Assembly: GCA_958413095.1 (NCBI GenBank)
Contig: CATYUF010000079.1
Coordinates: 1 to 6,409, forward strand
From: an uncultured Clostridium sp.
GTDB lineage: Bacteria > Bacillota > Clostridia > TANB77 > CAG-508
Length of the DNA stretch: 6,409 bases
Reading direction: 5' to 3'
This document shows, in pieces, positions 1 through 5,483 of the stretch. Each line of letters opens with the position of its first letter. Position 1 is the stretch's first letter. The notes under the pieces are model-generated. The model had not been told where the DNA came from and ran no database searches. It saw only the letters and a list, made by a program, of their open reading frames with translations. Both the position numbers and the translations under genes were made by a program.

Positions 1-83
1 ATTTTATAATTAAATTAATTTATTCTTTATTAATTTTTATTAATTAAATTTATTTTAGATTAATAAAAAATTCATCATGATAA

Positions 84-335
84 TTTTCCACATAAAAAGT
101 TAAAAAATGTGTATAACTTTTTTTCTAGAAATTGTACTAATATCTTTTTTTATCTTTTTTTTCCTATTTTTTTTGATTTTTCACGATTTTTTTCACTTTC
201 CACAATTATTTTAAAATACTTTATCTCCTTTTTTCTTTTATTTTTAATTTTTTTCGATTTTATTCTAATTTATTTGAATTTTATCAAAAAAGTTTTCCAC
301 AAATAATAAATAAAATGTGGAAAACTTTATCAACA
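84..335. promoter_or_regulatory. Third DnaA-box cluster, downstream of dnaN
   Basis: Against the consensus TTATCCACA / TGTGGATAA, I see TTTTCCACA at 84-92, TGTGTATAA at 108-116, CTTTCCACA at 196-204 (two mismatches), TTTTCCACA at 293-301, TGTGGAAAA at 316-324 and TTATCAACA at 327-335. All but 196-204 have one mismatch and none is perfect. A further TTTTCCACA at 426-434 lies inside the end of dnaN. The density is higher than in the coding parts of the window. They may be weak DnaA sites of an extended origin or a DnaA-binding reservoir; binding is inferred, not shown. Confidence 0.5.
289..328. repeat. 13-base inverted repeat built on two DnaA-like boxes
   Basis: The arms AAAGTTTTCCACA (289-301) and TGTGGAAAACTTT (316-328) are perfect reverse complements separated by 14 bases. 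Each arm contains a TTTTCCACA-type box, so the boxes face each other. As RNA it could form a hairpin, but no T-run follows on the plus strand (TATCAACAC) and none follows on the minus strand, so a paired protein-binding site is more likely than a terminator. Confidence 0.6.
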
Positions 336-357
336 CTTCTCTAAAAAATTGCTCAAA

Positions 358-389
358 AAAAGAATAAATGCTTAAGCATTTATTCTTTT
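358..389 (-). terminator. Palindromic terminator overlapping the end of dnaN
   Basis: Bases 358-389 form a perfect 32-base palindrome centred on CTTAAG (371-376). Read on the minus strand, a hairpin with arms AGAATAAATGC / GCATTTATTCT and a TTAA loop is followed by a run of seven U residues from the A-run at 355-361. This is the form of a rho-independent terminator, though the stem is AT-rich. The dnaN stop codon (380-382) lies inside the upstream arm. Because it is symmetric and has short A and T runs on both sides, it could also work weakly in the other direction. Confidence 0.75.
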
Positions 390-1495
390 AATCTAATTGG
401 TAAAATCATATATACATAATCATTGTTTTCCACAGATTTTACTAAACATGGGGATATGCTACTACCAAATTCTATAAATACATCTTCATCTTCTATTGCT
501 TTTAATGCATCTAAGAAATACTTTGGATTAAATCCTGCTTCTAAATTTTTTCCTTCTGTTGAAACAAATAATTCTTCTTTAGCATCACCTGTTTGGTTTG
601 TGCATGATATTACTACTTTTCCAATATCTACTTGTACTTTTACTGGATATTTTTTCTCTTTTTCCATAGATGATGCTGAAATTAAGCTTATTCTTTCAAA
701 ACTATTTTGAATATTGTTTTTATTTACTCTAATTCTTGTCTCCCAATTACTTGGAATTACATTTTTATAATTTAAAAACTCTCCATCTAGGATTCTTGTA
801 ACTATTTTACAGTTGTCCATTTCAAATAATGCTTGATTTTTTGATACTCCTATTTTTACTGGTTCAAAAGAATCTGATAAAATTTTGTTTACTTCAACTA
901 AAGTTTTTCCTGGTATTACTGCATTAAAGTCATTTGTTTGTTTTGTAAGGAATATTGTTCTTAATGCTAGTCTAAAACCGTCTACTGCTACTAAACTTAA
1001 TTTATTATTTTCTATTTCGAATAAACATCCTGTAAATATTGGTCTACTTTCTTCAGTACTTGTTGCAAAAATTGTTTTTCTAATCATATTTTTTAATACA
1101 TTTTGGTCAATTTCTATTGAATTTTCTATTTCTATTTTTGGTAATTCTGGAAATTCTTCTGGATTCATAGTTGCTAGTTTATAATGTGATCCCTCACATT
1201 CAATTTCTAGTAAATTATTTTCGTTTACACTAATATGTATTTCTGTATCTGGTAATTTTCTTATAATTTCACTAAACATTATTGCATTTACTACTGTACT
1301 TCCTTGTTCTTCTACTTCACATTCCATTATATATTCTATTCCTATTTCTAAATCATAGGTTGTTAATTTTATTTCATTATCATTTGTTTGTATAAGTATT
1401 CCTTCTAGTATAGGCATTGTAGTTTTAGATGCTACACCTTTTACTACGGAATTAATAGCTTTTATTATTTTGTCTTTATAACATACTATTTTCAT
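380..1495 (-). CDS. dnaN: DNA polymerase III subunit beta (sliding clamp)
   Basis: A 371-residue protein, the usual length of bacterial beta clamps. The clamp is a ring-shaped dimer of three similar domains per subunit that encircles DNA and tethers the replicative polymerase and other proteins. Domains fall at about 1-125, 126-250 and 251-371. Recognisable family stretches are MPILEGILI (27-35), EESRPIFTG (148-156), VDGFRLALR (171-179), RILDGEF..Y..VIP (234-248), GFNPKYFLDAL (321-331) and the C-terminal MILPIRL (363-369), part of the pocket that receives clamp-binding peptides. The start ATG (1493-1495) has a strong site AAGGAGG on the minus strand (1503-1509) with about 7 bases of spacing. 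It follows dnaA on the same strand after 322 bases that hold the unwinding element. I found no clear dnaN promoter there, so read-through from dnaA is possible. Confidence 0.98.
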   Translation of the reverse strand: MKIVCYKDKIIKAINSVVKGVASKTTMPILEGILIQTNDNEIKLTTYDLEIGIEYIMECEVEEQGSTVVNAIMFSEIIRKLPDTEIHISVNENNLLEIECEGSHYKLATMNPEEFPELPKIEIENSIEIDQNVLKNMIRKTIFATSTEESRPIFTGCLFEIENNKLSLVAVDGFRLALRTIFLTKQTNDFNAVIPGKTLVEVNKILSDSFEPVKIGVSKNQALFEMDNCKIVTRILDGEFLNYKNVIPSNWETRIRVNKNNIQNSFERISLISASSMEKEKKYPVKVQVDIGKVVISCTNQTGDAKEELFVSTEGKNLEAGFNPKYFLDALKAIEDEDVFIEFGSSISPCLVKSVENNDYVYMILPIRLKE

Positions 1496-1504
1496 TTTGC
1501 ATCC

Positions 1505-1569
1505 TCCTTATTAAATAATATAATATATTTAGTAGTAATAGTATTAGGTGCTGTGGAAACTGTGGAAAA
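1505..1569 (-). other. Basal unwinding element: two DnaA boxes, DnaA-trios and AT-rich tract
   Basis: Read on the minus strand, TTTTCCACA (1569-1561) and GTTTCCACA (1560-1552) abut directly. A 4-base spacer GCAC (1551-1548) follows, then six triplets at 1547-1530: CTA, ATA, CTA, TTA, CTA, CTA. The complementary strand read 3' to 5' is therefore GAT, TAT, GAT, AAT, GAT, GAT: all six have A in the middle and T third, and four have G first. A purely A/T stretch from 1529 to 1508 follows, ending at the dnaN ribosome binding site. This order (boxes, short GC-containing spacer, trios, AT-rich tract) is the known basal unwinding system on which a DnaA filament separates the strands. Confidence 0.8.
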
Positions 1570-1783
1570 CTATGTTGAAACTTGAAATCCCTAATAAAAT
1601 TACTGTTTATAATTCAGTGGAAAACTCTTTAAATAATCCACAAGTAATATTGTAATTTGTGTATAACCTAAGATGTTCACAGTTTTTTAACAGCTTATTA
1701 ACATCATGGTGTGGATATCTAATGTAGCTGTTCCGTAAGTATAGATTGATTTTATTTTTTCAAACATTTATTTTTACAAACAC

Positions 1784-1807
1784 AAATTTTAAAAATTTTT
1801 AAATTTT
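1784..1807. repeat. A/T-only dyad just past dnaA
   Basis: Bases 1784-1807 form a 24-base dyad centred on AAAAATTTTT (1791-1800) with one mismatched pair (1787 with 1804). It lies 11 bases past the dnaA stop codon in the direction of dnaA transcription. It could be a weak terminator, but no long U-run follows on the minus strand, so a bent or easily melted AT tract of the origin is equally possible. Confidence 0.3.
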
Positions 1808-1817
1808 CATGATTTTA

Positions 1818-3176
1818 TTATTGTTTGCCATTTATAATTATGTTTTTCACACTATCCACAATTAGCTTTGTATTATTTTTTTCTTTTATTTCTTTTTCAA
1901 TTTTTTTACAAGCATGCATTACTGTTGAATGATCTCTTCCTCCAAAGTCTACTCCTATCTGAGGAAAAGACATATTTGCAATCTCTCTACATAGATACAT
2001 TGCAATTTGTCTTGGAAATGCAATGTCATTTGATCTTTTATTTCCTGCCAAGTCATCTTTATTTATGCTAAAATATTTTGCAACTGTTTCTTTTATAAAG
2101 TCACAAGATATTACTTTTTCACTTTCATATTTGAACTCATTTATTATGTTTTCAGCTAATTCAATAGTTATTGGACTATGAATTAGTGAAGCTCTAGCTA
2201 CGATTTTATTGAATACACCTTCTAATTCTCTAATATTTGAATCAATTTTATTTGCAATGTTTGATAAAATTAAGTCTTCTATCAAAATATTTTCATCTTG
2301 AGCTTTTTTCCTAAGAATTGCTAACCTAGTTTCATAATCTGGACAAGATATGTCTGCAAGTAATCCCCATTCAAATCTTGATTTTAGTCTATCTTCAAGA
2401 AATTGAATATCTCTTGGAGGCTTATCACTGGAAATTATAATTTGTTTTCCATCTTCGTATAAAGAGTTAAATGTGTGGAAAAATTCTTCTTGTACTCTTT
2501 CTTTTCCAGCAATAAATTGAATATCGTCAATTAGTAAAACATCGATATTTCTATATCTGTTTCTAAAAAATTCATTTTTGTTATCTTTTATTGCGTTTAT
2601 TAATTGATTTGTAAATTTTTCTGAAGTTACATACAAAATATTTTTTGATTTGTCATTTTCTAATATTCTATTTCCTATTGCATGCATTAAATGAGTTTTT
2701 CCTAAACCTACTCCACCATATAAGAATAATGGGTTGTAAGATTTTGCAGGATCATTTCCTACTGCTAAAGCTGCTGCATGTGCAAACCTATTATTGTTTC
2801 CTACAACGAAGGTTTCAAAAGTATATTTTGGATTTAGTGTTGATTTGTTTGATTCTATCTCAGTTGAAGAAGCTTTATTTATATCTTTTATGATGTCATT
2901 AGGCTTTTTATCTAAATCATCTTCTTTTGATAAATCAACAACTGAAAATGTCCAATCTTTGTTTGTTATGTATCTTAATGTGTTAAAAATTAAGCTTCTG
3001 TACTTGTTTTCAATAAAATCTTTTTGAAATTCTGAAATAGTTGTGAATACAATATTGTCTCCTTCAATACTTCTGATATCTAAAGGCATTATCCAAGTAT
3101 CATAAGATATTTTAGTTACTTCAGGTTCTAATAGTTCTTTTATTTTTGCAAGTAATTCGTTCTTATCAATGGCCAT
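1818..3176 (-). CDS. dnaA: Chromosomal replication initiator protein DnaA
   Basis: A 452-residue AAA+ ATPase, full length for Firmicutes DnaA. It binds DnaA boxes, forms an ATP-dependent filament, melts the origin and helps load the helicase. Visible parts: domain I, about 1-80, with YDTWIMPL (25-32); a variable charged linker, about 81-113; a domain III start at NPKYTFETFVVGNNNRFA (115-132); Walker A GGVGLGKT (154-161); Walker B LLIDDIQF (214-221); sensor I IISSDKPP (247-254); box VII LEDRLKSRF with probable Arg finger R267; sensor II NIRELEG with R316; and the DNA-binding domain IV signature GGRDHSTVMHAC (412-423). The ATG at 3174-3176 follows GAAAGGA on the minus strand (3187-3193) with about 10 bases of spacing. 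Two perfect DnaA boxes at 3201-3221 lie between promoter and gene, consistent with autoregulation. Confidence 0.99.
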   Translation of the reverse strand: MAIDKNELLAKIKELLEPEVTKISYDTWIMPLDIRSIEGDNIVFTTISEFQKDFIENKYRSLIFNTLRYITNKDWTFSVVDLSKEDDLDKKPNDIIKDINKASSTEIESNKSTLNPKYTFETFVVGNNNRFAHAAALAVGNDPAKSYNPLFLYGGVGLGKTHLMHAIGNRILENDKSKNILYVTSEKFTNQLINAIKDNKNEFFRNRYRNIDVLLIDDIQFIAGKERVQEEFFHTFNSLYEDGKQIIISSDKPPRDIQFLEDRLKSRFEWGLLADISCPDYETRLAILRKKAQDENILIEDLILSNIANKIDSNIRELEGVFNKIVARASLIHSPITIELAENIINEFKYESEKVISCDFIKETVAKYFSINKDDLAGNKRSNDIAFPRQIAMYLCREIANMSFPQIGVDFGGRDHSTVMHACKKIEKEIKEKNNTKLIVDSVKNIIINGKQ

Positions 3177-3200
3177 TAAATTATCATCCTTTCTTTATAG

Positions 3201-3409
3201 TTATCCACAAAGTTATCCACAATTGTTGATAATGTTGTAATATTTTTGTAAAAATAAAATTTTTTTTGCGAACAAAAATTTAAGTATTTTCTAGTAAAAT
3301 TCATATTTTTTTATACTTTGATATAATAACAAACTTTTATAAAATAAGTCAAGTTAATTGTGGAAAATTTTTTATAACTGTGGAAAGTTTCAAAAAAAGT
3401 TGTGGATAA
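3201..3409. promoter_or_regulatory. DnaA-box cluster upstream of dnaA
   Basis: This cluster contains all three perfect DnaA boxes in the window: TTATCCACA at 3201-3209 and 3213-3221, and TGTGGATAA at 3401-3409. Close variants are TGTTGATAA at 3224-3232, TGTGGAAAA at 3359-3367 and TGTGGAAAG at 3379-3387. The two perfect left boxes point right and the three right boxes point left, so the groups face each other across an AT-rich gap (3233-3358) that contains the dnaA promoter candidate. Origin binding and dnaA autoregulation are the expected roles, inferred from the Firmicutes pattern. Confidence 0.88.
3323..3352 (-). promoter_or_regulatory. Probable dnaA promoter
   Basis: On the minus strand a -35 site TTGACT (3352-3347) is followed after 18 bases by a -10 site TATTAT (3328-3323). 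Transcription would begin near 3316 and leave a leader of roughly 140 bases crossing the boxes at 3201-3232. The match is fair rather than strong, and TATAAA at 3315-3310 is an alternative -10 with a poorer -35. Confidence 0.5.
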
Positions 3410-3656
3410 GTCCTCTTATATTACAATAATATTACAAAAAAAACAAAAAATCTACTAAAAATTTGTTCTTTTTTCAAAAAAAGAGAAATTTTTACAAAAT
3501 ATTTTTTTAAGCCTTATTCCTTAAGGTTTTTATAATAATATTATTTTTTGTTTGTTTCTAATTTGTTTTTTTATTCTAAAAAATTCTAAAAAGAGCACGT
3601 TTAAAACTATTTCAAGCTTGAATTTCCGTAATTTTTTATAAAAAAAACAAAATTGC

Positions 3657-3686
3657 TTGACAATTATCAAGAATGTAATGTATAAT
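3657..3686 (+). promoter_or_regulatory. Promoter of the rpmH operon
   Basis: A consensus -35 TTGACA (3657-3662) and a consensus -10 TATAAT (3681-3686) are separated by 18 bases. Both hexamers are perfect sigma-A-type matches, making this the strongest promoter seen in the window. Transcription should start near 3693, giving a leader of about 68 bases before rpmH. High expression fits a ribosomal protein gene. It probably also drives rnpA, yidD, yidC and jag. Confidence 0.88.
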
Positions 3687-3708
3687 CTATATTGCTTAAT
3701 TGTAGCAG

Positions 3709-3730
3709 ATAATTTCCAAGAGGAATTTAT
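3709..3730 (+). promoter_or_regulatory. Hairpin in the rpmH leader
   Basis: ATAATTTCC (3709-3717) pairs with GGAATTTAT (3722-3730) around the loop AAGA, giving eight pairs with one internal T-T mismatch. It lies between the predicted transcript start and the ribosome binding site (3748-3755), leaving the latter free. It could stabilise the mRNA 5' end or be a control site; the sequence does not decide. Confidence 0.4.
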
Positions 3731-3760
3731 ATAAATAAAAAAACAGTAGGAGGTGCTAAA

Positions 3761-3895
3761 ATGAAAAGAACATTTCAACCTAAAAATAGACAAGAAAAAA
3801 GAGAACATGGTTTTATGAAAAGAATGAAAACAAGAGCTGGAAGAAACATATTAAAAGCAAGAAGAGCTAAAGGAAGAAAAAAATTAACAGCATAA
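3761..3895 (+). CDS. rpmH: 50S ribosomal protein L34
   Basis: A 44-residue, very basic protein, exactly the usual length of bacterial L34. It begins MKRTFQPKNRQ and ends RRAKGRKKLTA, both hallmark stretches of the family, with HGFMKRMKTRAGRNIL between them. L34 is a late-assembling protein of the large ribosomal subunit that binds 23S rRNA through its Arg and Lys residues. The ATG is preceded by a near-perfect Shine-Dalgarno site AGGAGGTG (3748-3755) with 5 bases of spacing. It is the first gene after the strong promoter at 3657-3686 and precedes rnpA by 104 bases, the nearly universal rpmH-rnpA pairing next to the origin. Confidence 0.98.
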   Translation: MKRTFQPKNRQEKREHGFMKRMKTRAGRNILKARRAKGRKKLTA

Positions 3896-3935
3896 TTTAA
3901 GAATTGCTTAAAAATAGTTTCTAGAGCATTATTAG

Positions 3936-3974
3936 AAAAGGCCGCATTAATATTTAATATTATGCGAGCCTTTT
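3936..3974 (+). terminator. Hairpin between rpmH and rnpA, possible partial terminator or processing site
   Basis: AAAAGGC (3936-3942) pairs with GCCTTTT (3968-3974), and inside a small internal loop GCAT (3944-3947) pairs with ATGC (3962-3965). The enclosed part is AT only and can pair further. Only four T residues end the stem and no longer U-run follows, so it is at best a leaky terminator. Such a site could let far more rpmH than rnpA be made, or mark an mRNA cleavage point. A smaller hairpin, TTTAAG (3896-3901) with CTTAAA (3907-3912), precedes it directly after the rpmH stop. Confidence 0.55.
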
Positions 3975-3999
3975 AGTCTAACTAATAGGGAAGAGAACA

Positions 4000-4350
4000 A
4001 TGAAAAAGACTTTAATGTTAAAGAAAAATTATGAATTCAGAAGTGTTTTGAATAGAGGAAAATACTATTCTGGAAGATATATAGAAGCTTTTATTAAACA
4101 TAATAATCAAAAAAATAACTTTTTGGGGATTGCTATAAGTGTAAAAATAGGAAAAGCAGTTAAAAGAAACCATTTAAAAAGACTAATAAGAGAAGGGTAT
4201 TATGTTTTTGAGGAAAATATAAAAGTTGGGAATAGTATAGTGATTTTATGCAAGAAGAAAACAAATGTGGATGAATTAAATTTTCAAAAAGTAAAAGAAG
4301 ATTTAGAATTTATTTTAAAAAAAGCAAACATTTTTGAGGAAAAATCATGA
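4000..4350 (+). CDS. rnpA: Ribonuclease P protein component
   Basis: A 116-residue basic protein, typical for RnpA. It binds the catalytic RNase P RNA and helps it cut the 5' leader from precursor tRNAs. The diagnostic RNR-type motif is clear: GKAVKRNHLKRLIRE (51-65). The N-terminal part, with F13, R14, the N18-R19-G20 turn and the following aromatic residues, forms the expected pre-tRNA leader-binding face. FLGIAISVKIGKAVKRN leads from a core strand into the motif. The start ATG at 4000 has only a modest upstream site (AGGGAAGAG, 3987-3995), weaker than those of rpmH or yidC, so lower translation than L34 is likely. Its stop overlaps the yidD start in an ATGA tetranucleotide (4347-4350), suggesting coupled translation. 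The RNase P RNA gene is not in this window. Confidence 0.97.
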   Translation: MKKTLMLKKNYEFRSVLNRGKYYSGRYIEAFIKHNNQKNNFLGIAISVKIGKAVKRNHLKRLIREGYYVFEENIKVGNSIVILCKKKTNVDELNFQKVKEDLEFILKKANIFEEKS

Positions 4351-4565
4351 AAAAAGTGTTAATAAGTTTGATTAATTTCTATCAAAAACATATATCATTA
4401 TGGTTAGATAGTAAAAATATAAAATGTAAATTTTATCCTACTTGTTCAGATTATACAAAACAAGCAATTGAAAAATATGGTGTAATAAAGGGTGTTTTTT
4501 TAGGAATTAAGAGAATATTGAGATGTAATCCCTTTTCAAAAGGAGGATATGATCCGTTAAAATAG
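4347..4565 (+). CDS. yidD: Membrane protein insertion efficiency factor YidD
   Basis: A 72-residue protein of the YidD family, which is usually 70-90 residues. The diagnostic core is present: CKFYPTCSDYTKQAIEKYG (27-45) and ILRCNPFSKGGYDP (57-70), with conserved Cys at 27, 33 and 60. The N-terminal segment VLISLINFYQKHIS (4-17) is amphipathic and probably lies on the inner face of the membrane. In the known family YidD assists YidC-dependent insertion, though its exact action is unsettled. The ATG overlaps the rnpA stop by four bases, and its site GAGGA (4336-4340) lies inside rnpA. It sits 17 bases before yidC, the gene it is thought to serve. Confidence 0.96.
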   Translation: MKKVLISLINFYQKHISLWLDSKNIKCKFYPTCSDYTKQAIEKYGVIKGVFLGIKRILRCNPFSKGGYDPLK

Positions 4566-4582
4566 GGTAGGAGGAAATAAAA

Positions 4583-5479
4583 ATGTTTCAATTTTTTGCA
4601 AATATTTTTGGTTATTTGTTAGAATTACTTTATAACCTAACAAGTAACTACGGTTTGGCAATTATACTTTTTACAATAGTTATAAAGTTGATATTCTTGC
4701 CATTTTCAATTAAACAACAAAAAACAATGAAAAAAAGTGCTAAAATTCAAGAAAAGATGAAAATAATTCAGTTTAAGTATAAAAATAATCCTGAGAAAAT
4801 GAATCAGGAAATGATGAATTTATATAAAAACGAAAAAATGAATCCATTTAGTGGGTGTTTTACAGCAATAATACAATTTTTATTGTTATTTTCAATTTTC
4901 TATTTAGTAAGATCACCATTAACATTTATGGAAAAAATACCAGCAGAAGATATTTCTAAATATGTAACCCAAATTCAGGAAAGTGGCAAATCCGTAAGTG
5001 GAGCATATCCTGAAATTGATATAATTAGAGAATATAATTTCTTAAAAGAAAAAAATCCGGAAGATGCTAATATAGAAAAAATAAATTTACAAATGAATTT
5101 CCTAGGAATAGATTTAAGTAAAGTACCACAACAAAATTTAACTGATTTTACAGTATATATAATACCAATTTTATATATTTTATCATCATTTATTTCTATA
5201 AGGTTAACTACTTCAATGCAAGAGAAAGCTAATAAAAAGACTAAAGAGACAACAATTGATGGTACAACTGGAAAAGAATTAGTACCAGAAGAAGAAAATA
5301 ATGAGTTAGATGCAGTAATGCAAACTAATAAAATGATGTCTTGGATGATGCCTATAATGTCTATTTCAGTAGCTCTTGTAGCTCCTTTAGGACTAGCATT
5401 ATATTGGTTAGTAAACAATTTATTAATGATTGTTGAAAGAGTAGTTTTAGATAAAGTTATAAAAACTGAGGAGGAATAA
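4583..5479 (+). CDS. yidC: Membrane protein insertase YidC (Oxa1 family, Gram-positive type)
   Basis: A 298-residue insertase that helps membrane proteins enter and fold in the cytoplasmic membrane. Predicted layout: an N-terminal amphipathic helix (about 1-20); TM1 about 24-43; a charged cytoplasmic helical hairpin, about 44-90, rich in Lys and Met; TM2 about 92-110; an extracellular loop 111-187 containing NFLGIDLSKVP (172-182); TM3 about 188-207; a cytoplasmic loop 208-250; then TM4 and TM5 about 251-286, including the family stretch MMSWMMPIMS..VAPLGLALYWLVNN. No signal peptide or lipobox Cys is present, unlike Bacillus SpoIIIJ/YqjG. The groove position usually Arg in TM1 is Lys (K35, TIVIKLIFLP). 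The C-tail is short and acidic (TEEE). The ATG has GGAGG at 4570-4574 with 8 bases of spacing. jag follows after 4 bases. Confidence 0.97.
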   Translation: MFQFFANIFGYLLELLYNLTSNYGLAIILFTIVIKLIFLPFSIKQQKTMKKSAKIQEKMKIIQFKYKNNPEKMNQEMMNLYKNEKMNPFSGCFTAIIQFLLLFSIFYLVRSPLTFMEKIPAEDISKYVTQIQESGKSVSGAYPEIDIIREYNFLKEKNPEDANIEKINLQMNFLGIDLSKVPQQNLTDFTVYIIPILYILSSFISIRLTTSMQEKANKKTKETTIDGTTGKELVPEEENNELDAVMQTNKMMSWMMPIMSISVALVAPLGLALYWLVNNLLMIVERVVLDKVIKTEEE

Positions 5480-5483
5480 TCAG

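Larger units (their letters stand above)
1..357. other. Non-coding AT-rich region beyond dnaN, with DnaA-box-like sites
   Basis: No credible gene is visible here. The plus strand is strongly T-rich, especially 117-290, with long runs of T and TTTTTC. The one sizeable open frame on the plus strand (109-306) translates into a low-complexity Phe/Leu/Ile string and is a by-product of composition. Six sites resembling DnaA boxes lie between 84 and 335 and are listed separately. In many Firmicutes dnaN is followed closely by yaaA and recF; neither is present in the bases seen here. What lies to the left of the window is unknown. Confidence 0.7.
1496..1817. other. dnaA-dnaN intergenic part of oriC
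   Basis: This 322-base gap holds the probable origin core. DnaA-box-like sites: TGTGGAAAC 1552-1560, TGTGGAAAA 1561-1569, AGTGGAAAA 1616-1624, TAATCCACA 1634-1642, TGTGTATAA 1658-1666 and TGTGGATAT 1710-1718. The last three have one mismatch. CTATCCACA (1852-1860), just inside the end of dnaA, may belong to the same group. Beside the first pair lie DnaA-trios and an AT-rich tract. The layout matches the Bacillus subtilis type of origin, where unwinding occurs between dnaA and dnaN. Calling this oriC is inference from layout and box content. Confidence 0.85.
3177..3656. other. dnaA-rpmH intergenic region, upstream part of oriC
   Basis: About 480 non-coding bases between the divergent genes. 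The dnaA-proximal part (3201-3409) carries six DnaA-box-like sites and the probable dnaA promoter. The rest (3411-3650) is low-complexity AT sequence with A and T runs. It includes a small hairpin with arms CCTTA (3512-3516) and TAAGG (3522-3526) followed by TTTTT (3527-3531), which could be a weak plus-strand terminator ahead of the rpmH promoter. I see no gene here on either strand. Confidence 0.7.

Noticed and set aside
34..69. 11-base A/T inverted repeat TTTTTATTAAT / ATTAATAAAAA
   Set aside because: It is A/T only in extremely AT-rich DNA with no T-run or other signal, so chance is the best explanation.
109..306. 65-codon open frame on the plus strand, hydrophobic and Phe-rich
   Set aside because: It arises from T-rich DNA, has no family motif and no ribosome binding site, and overlaps the DnaA-box cluster.
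423..1184. Two plus-strand open frames inside dnaN (423-710 and 885-1184)
   Set aside because: Both are antisense shadows of dnaN with no recognisable domain or start signal.
3319..3327. TGATATAAT on the plus strand in the origin as a distal rpmH promoter
   Set aside because: It matches an extended -10 but has no -35 and overlaps the minus-strand -10 of dnaA. The perfect promoter at 3657-3686 explains rpmH better.
3530..3808. 92-codon open frame on the minus strand
   Set aside because: It runs across the rpmH promoter and into rpmH on the opposite strand, has low-complexity Phe/Lys/Ile content, and no family is recognisable.
4975..5418. 147-codon open frame on the minus strand inside yidC
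   Set aside because: It is the antisense shadow of a clearly real YidC gene and has no recognisable domain.
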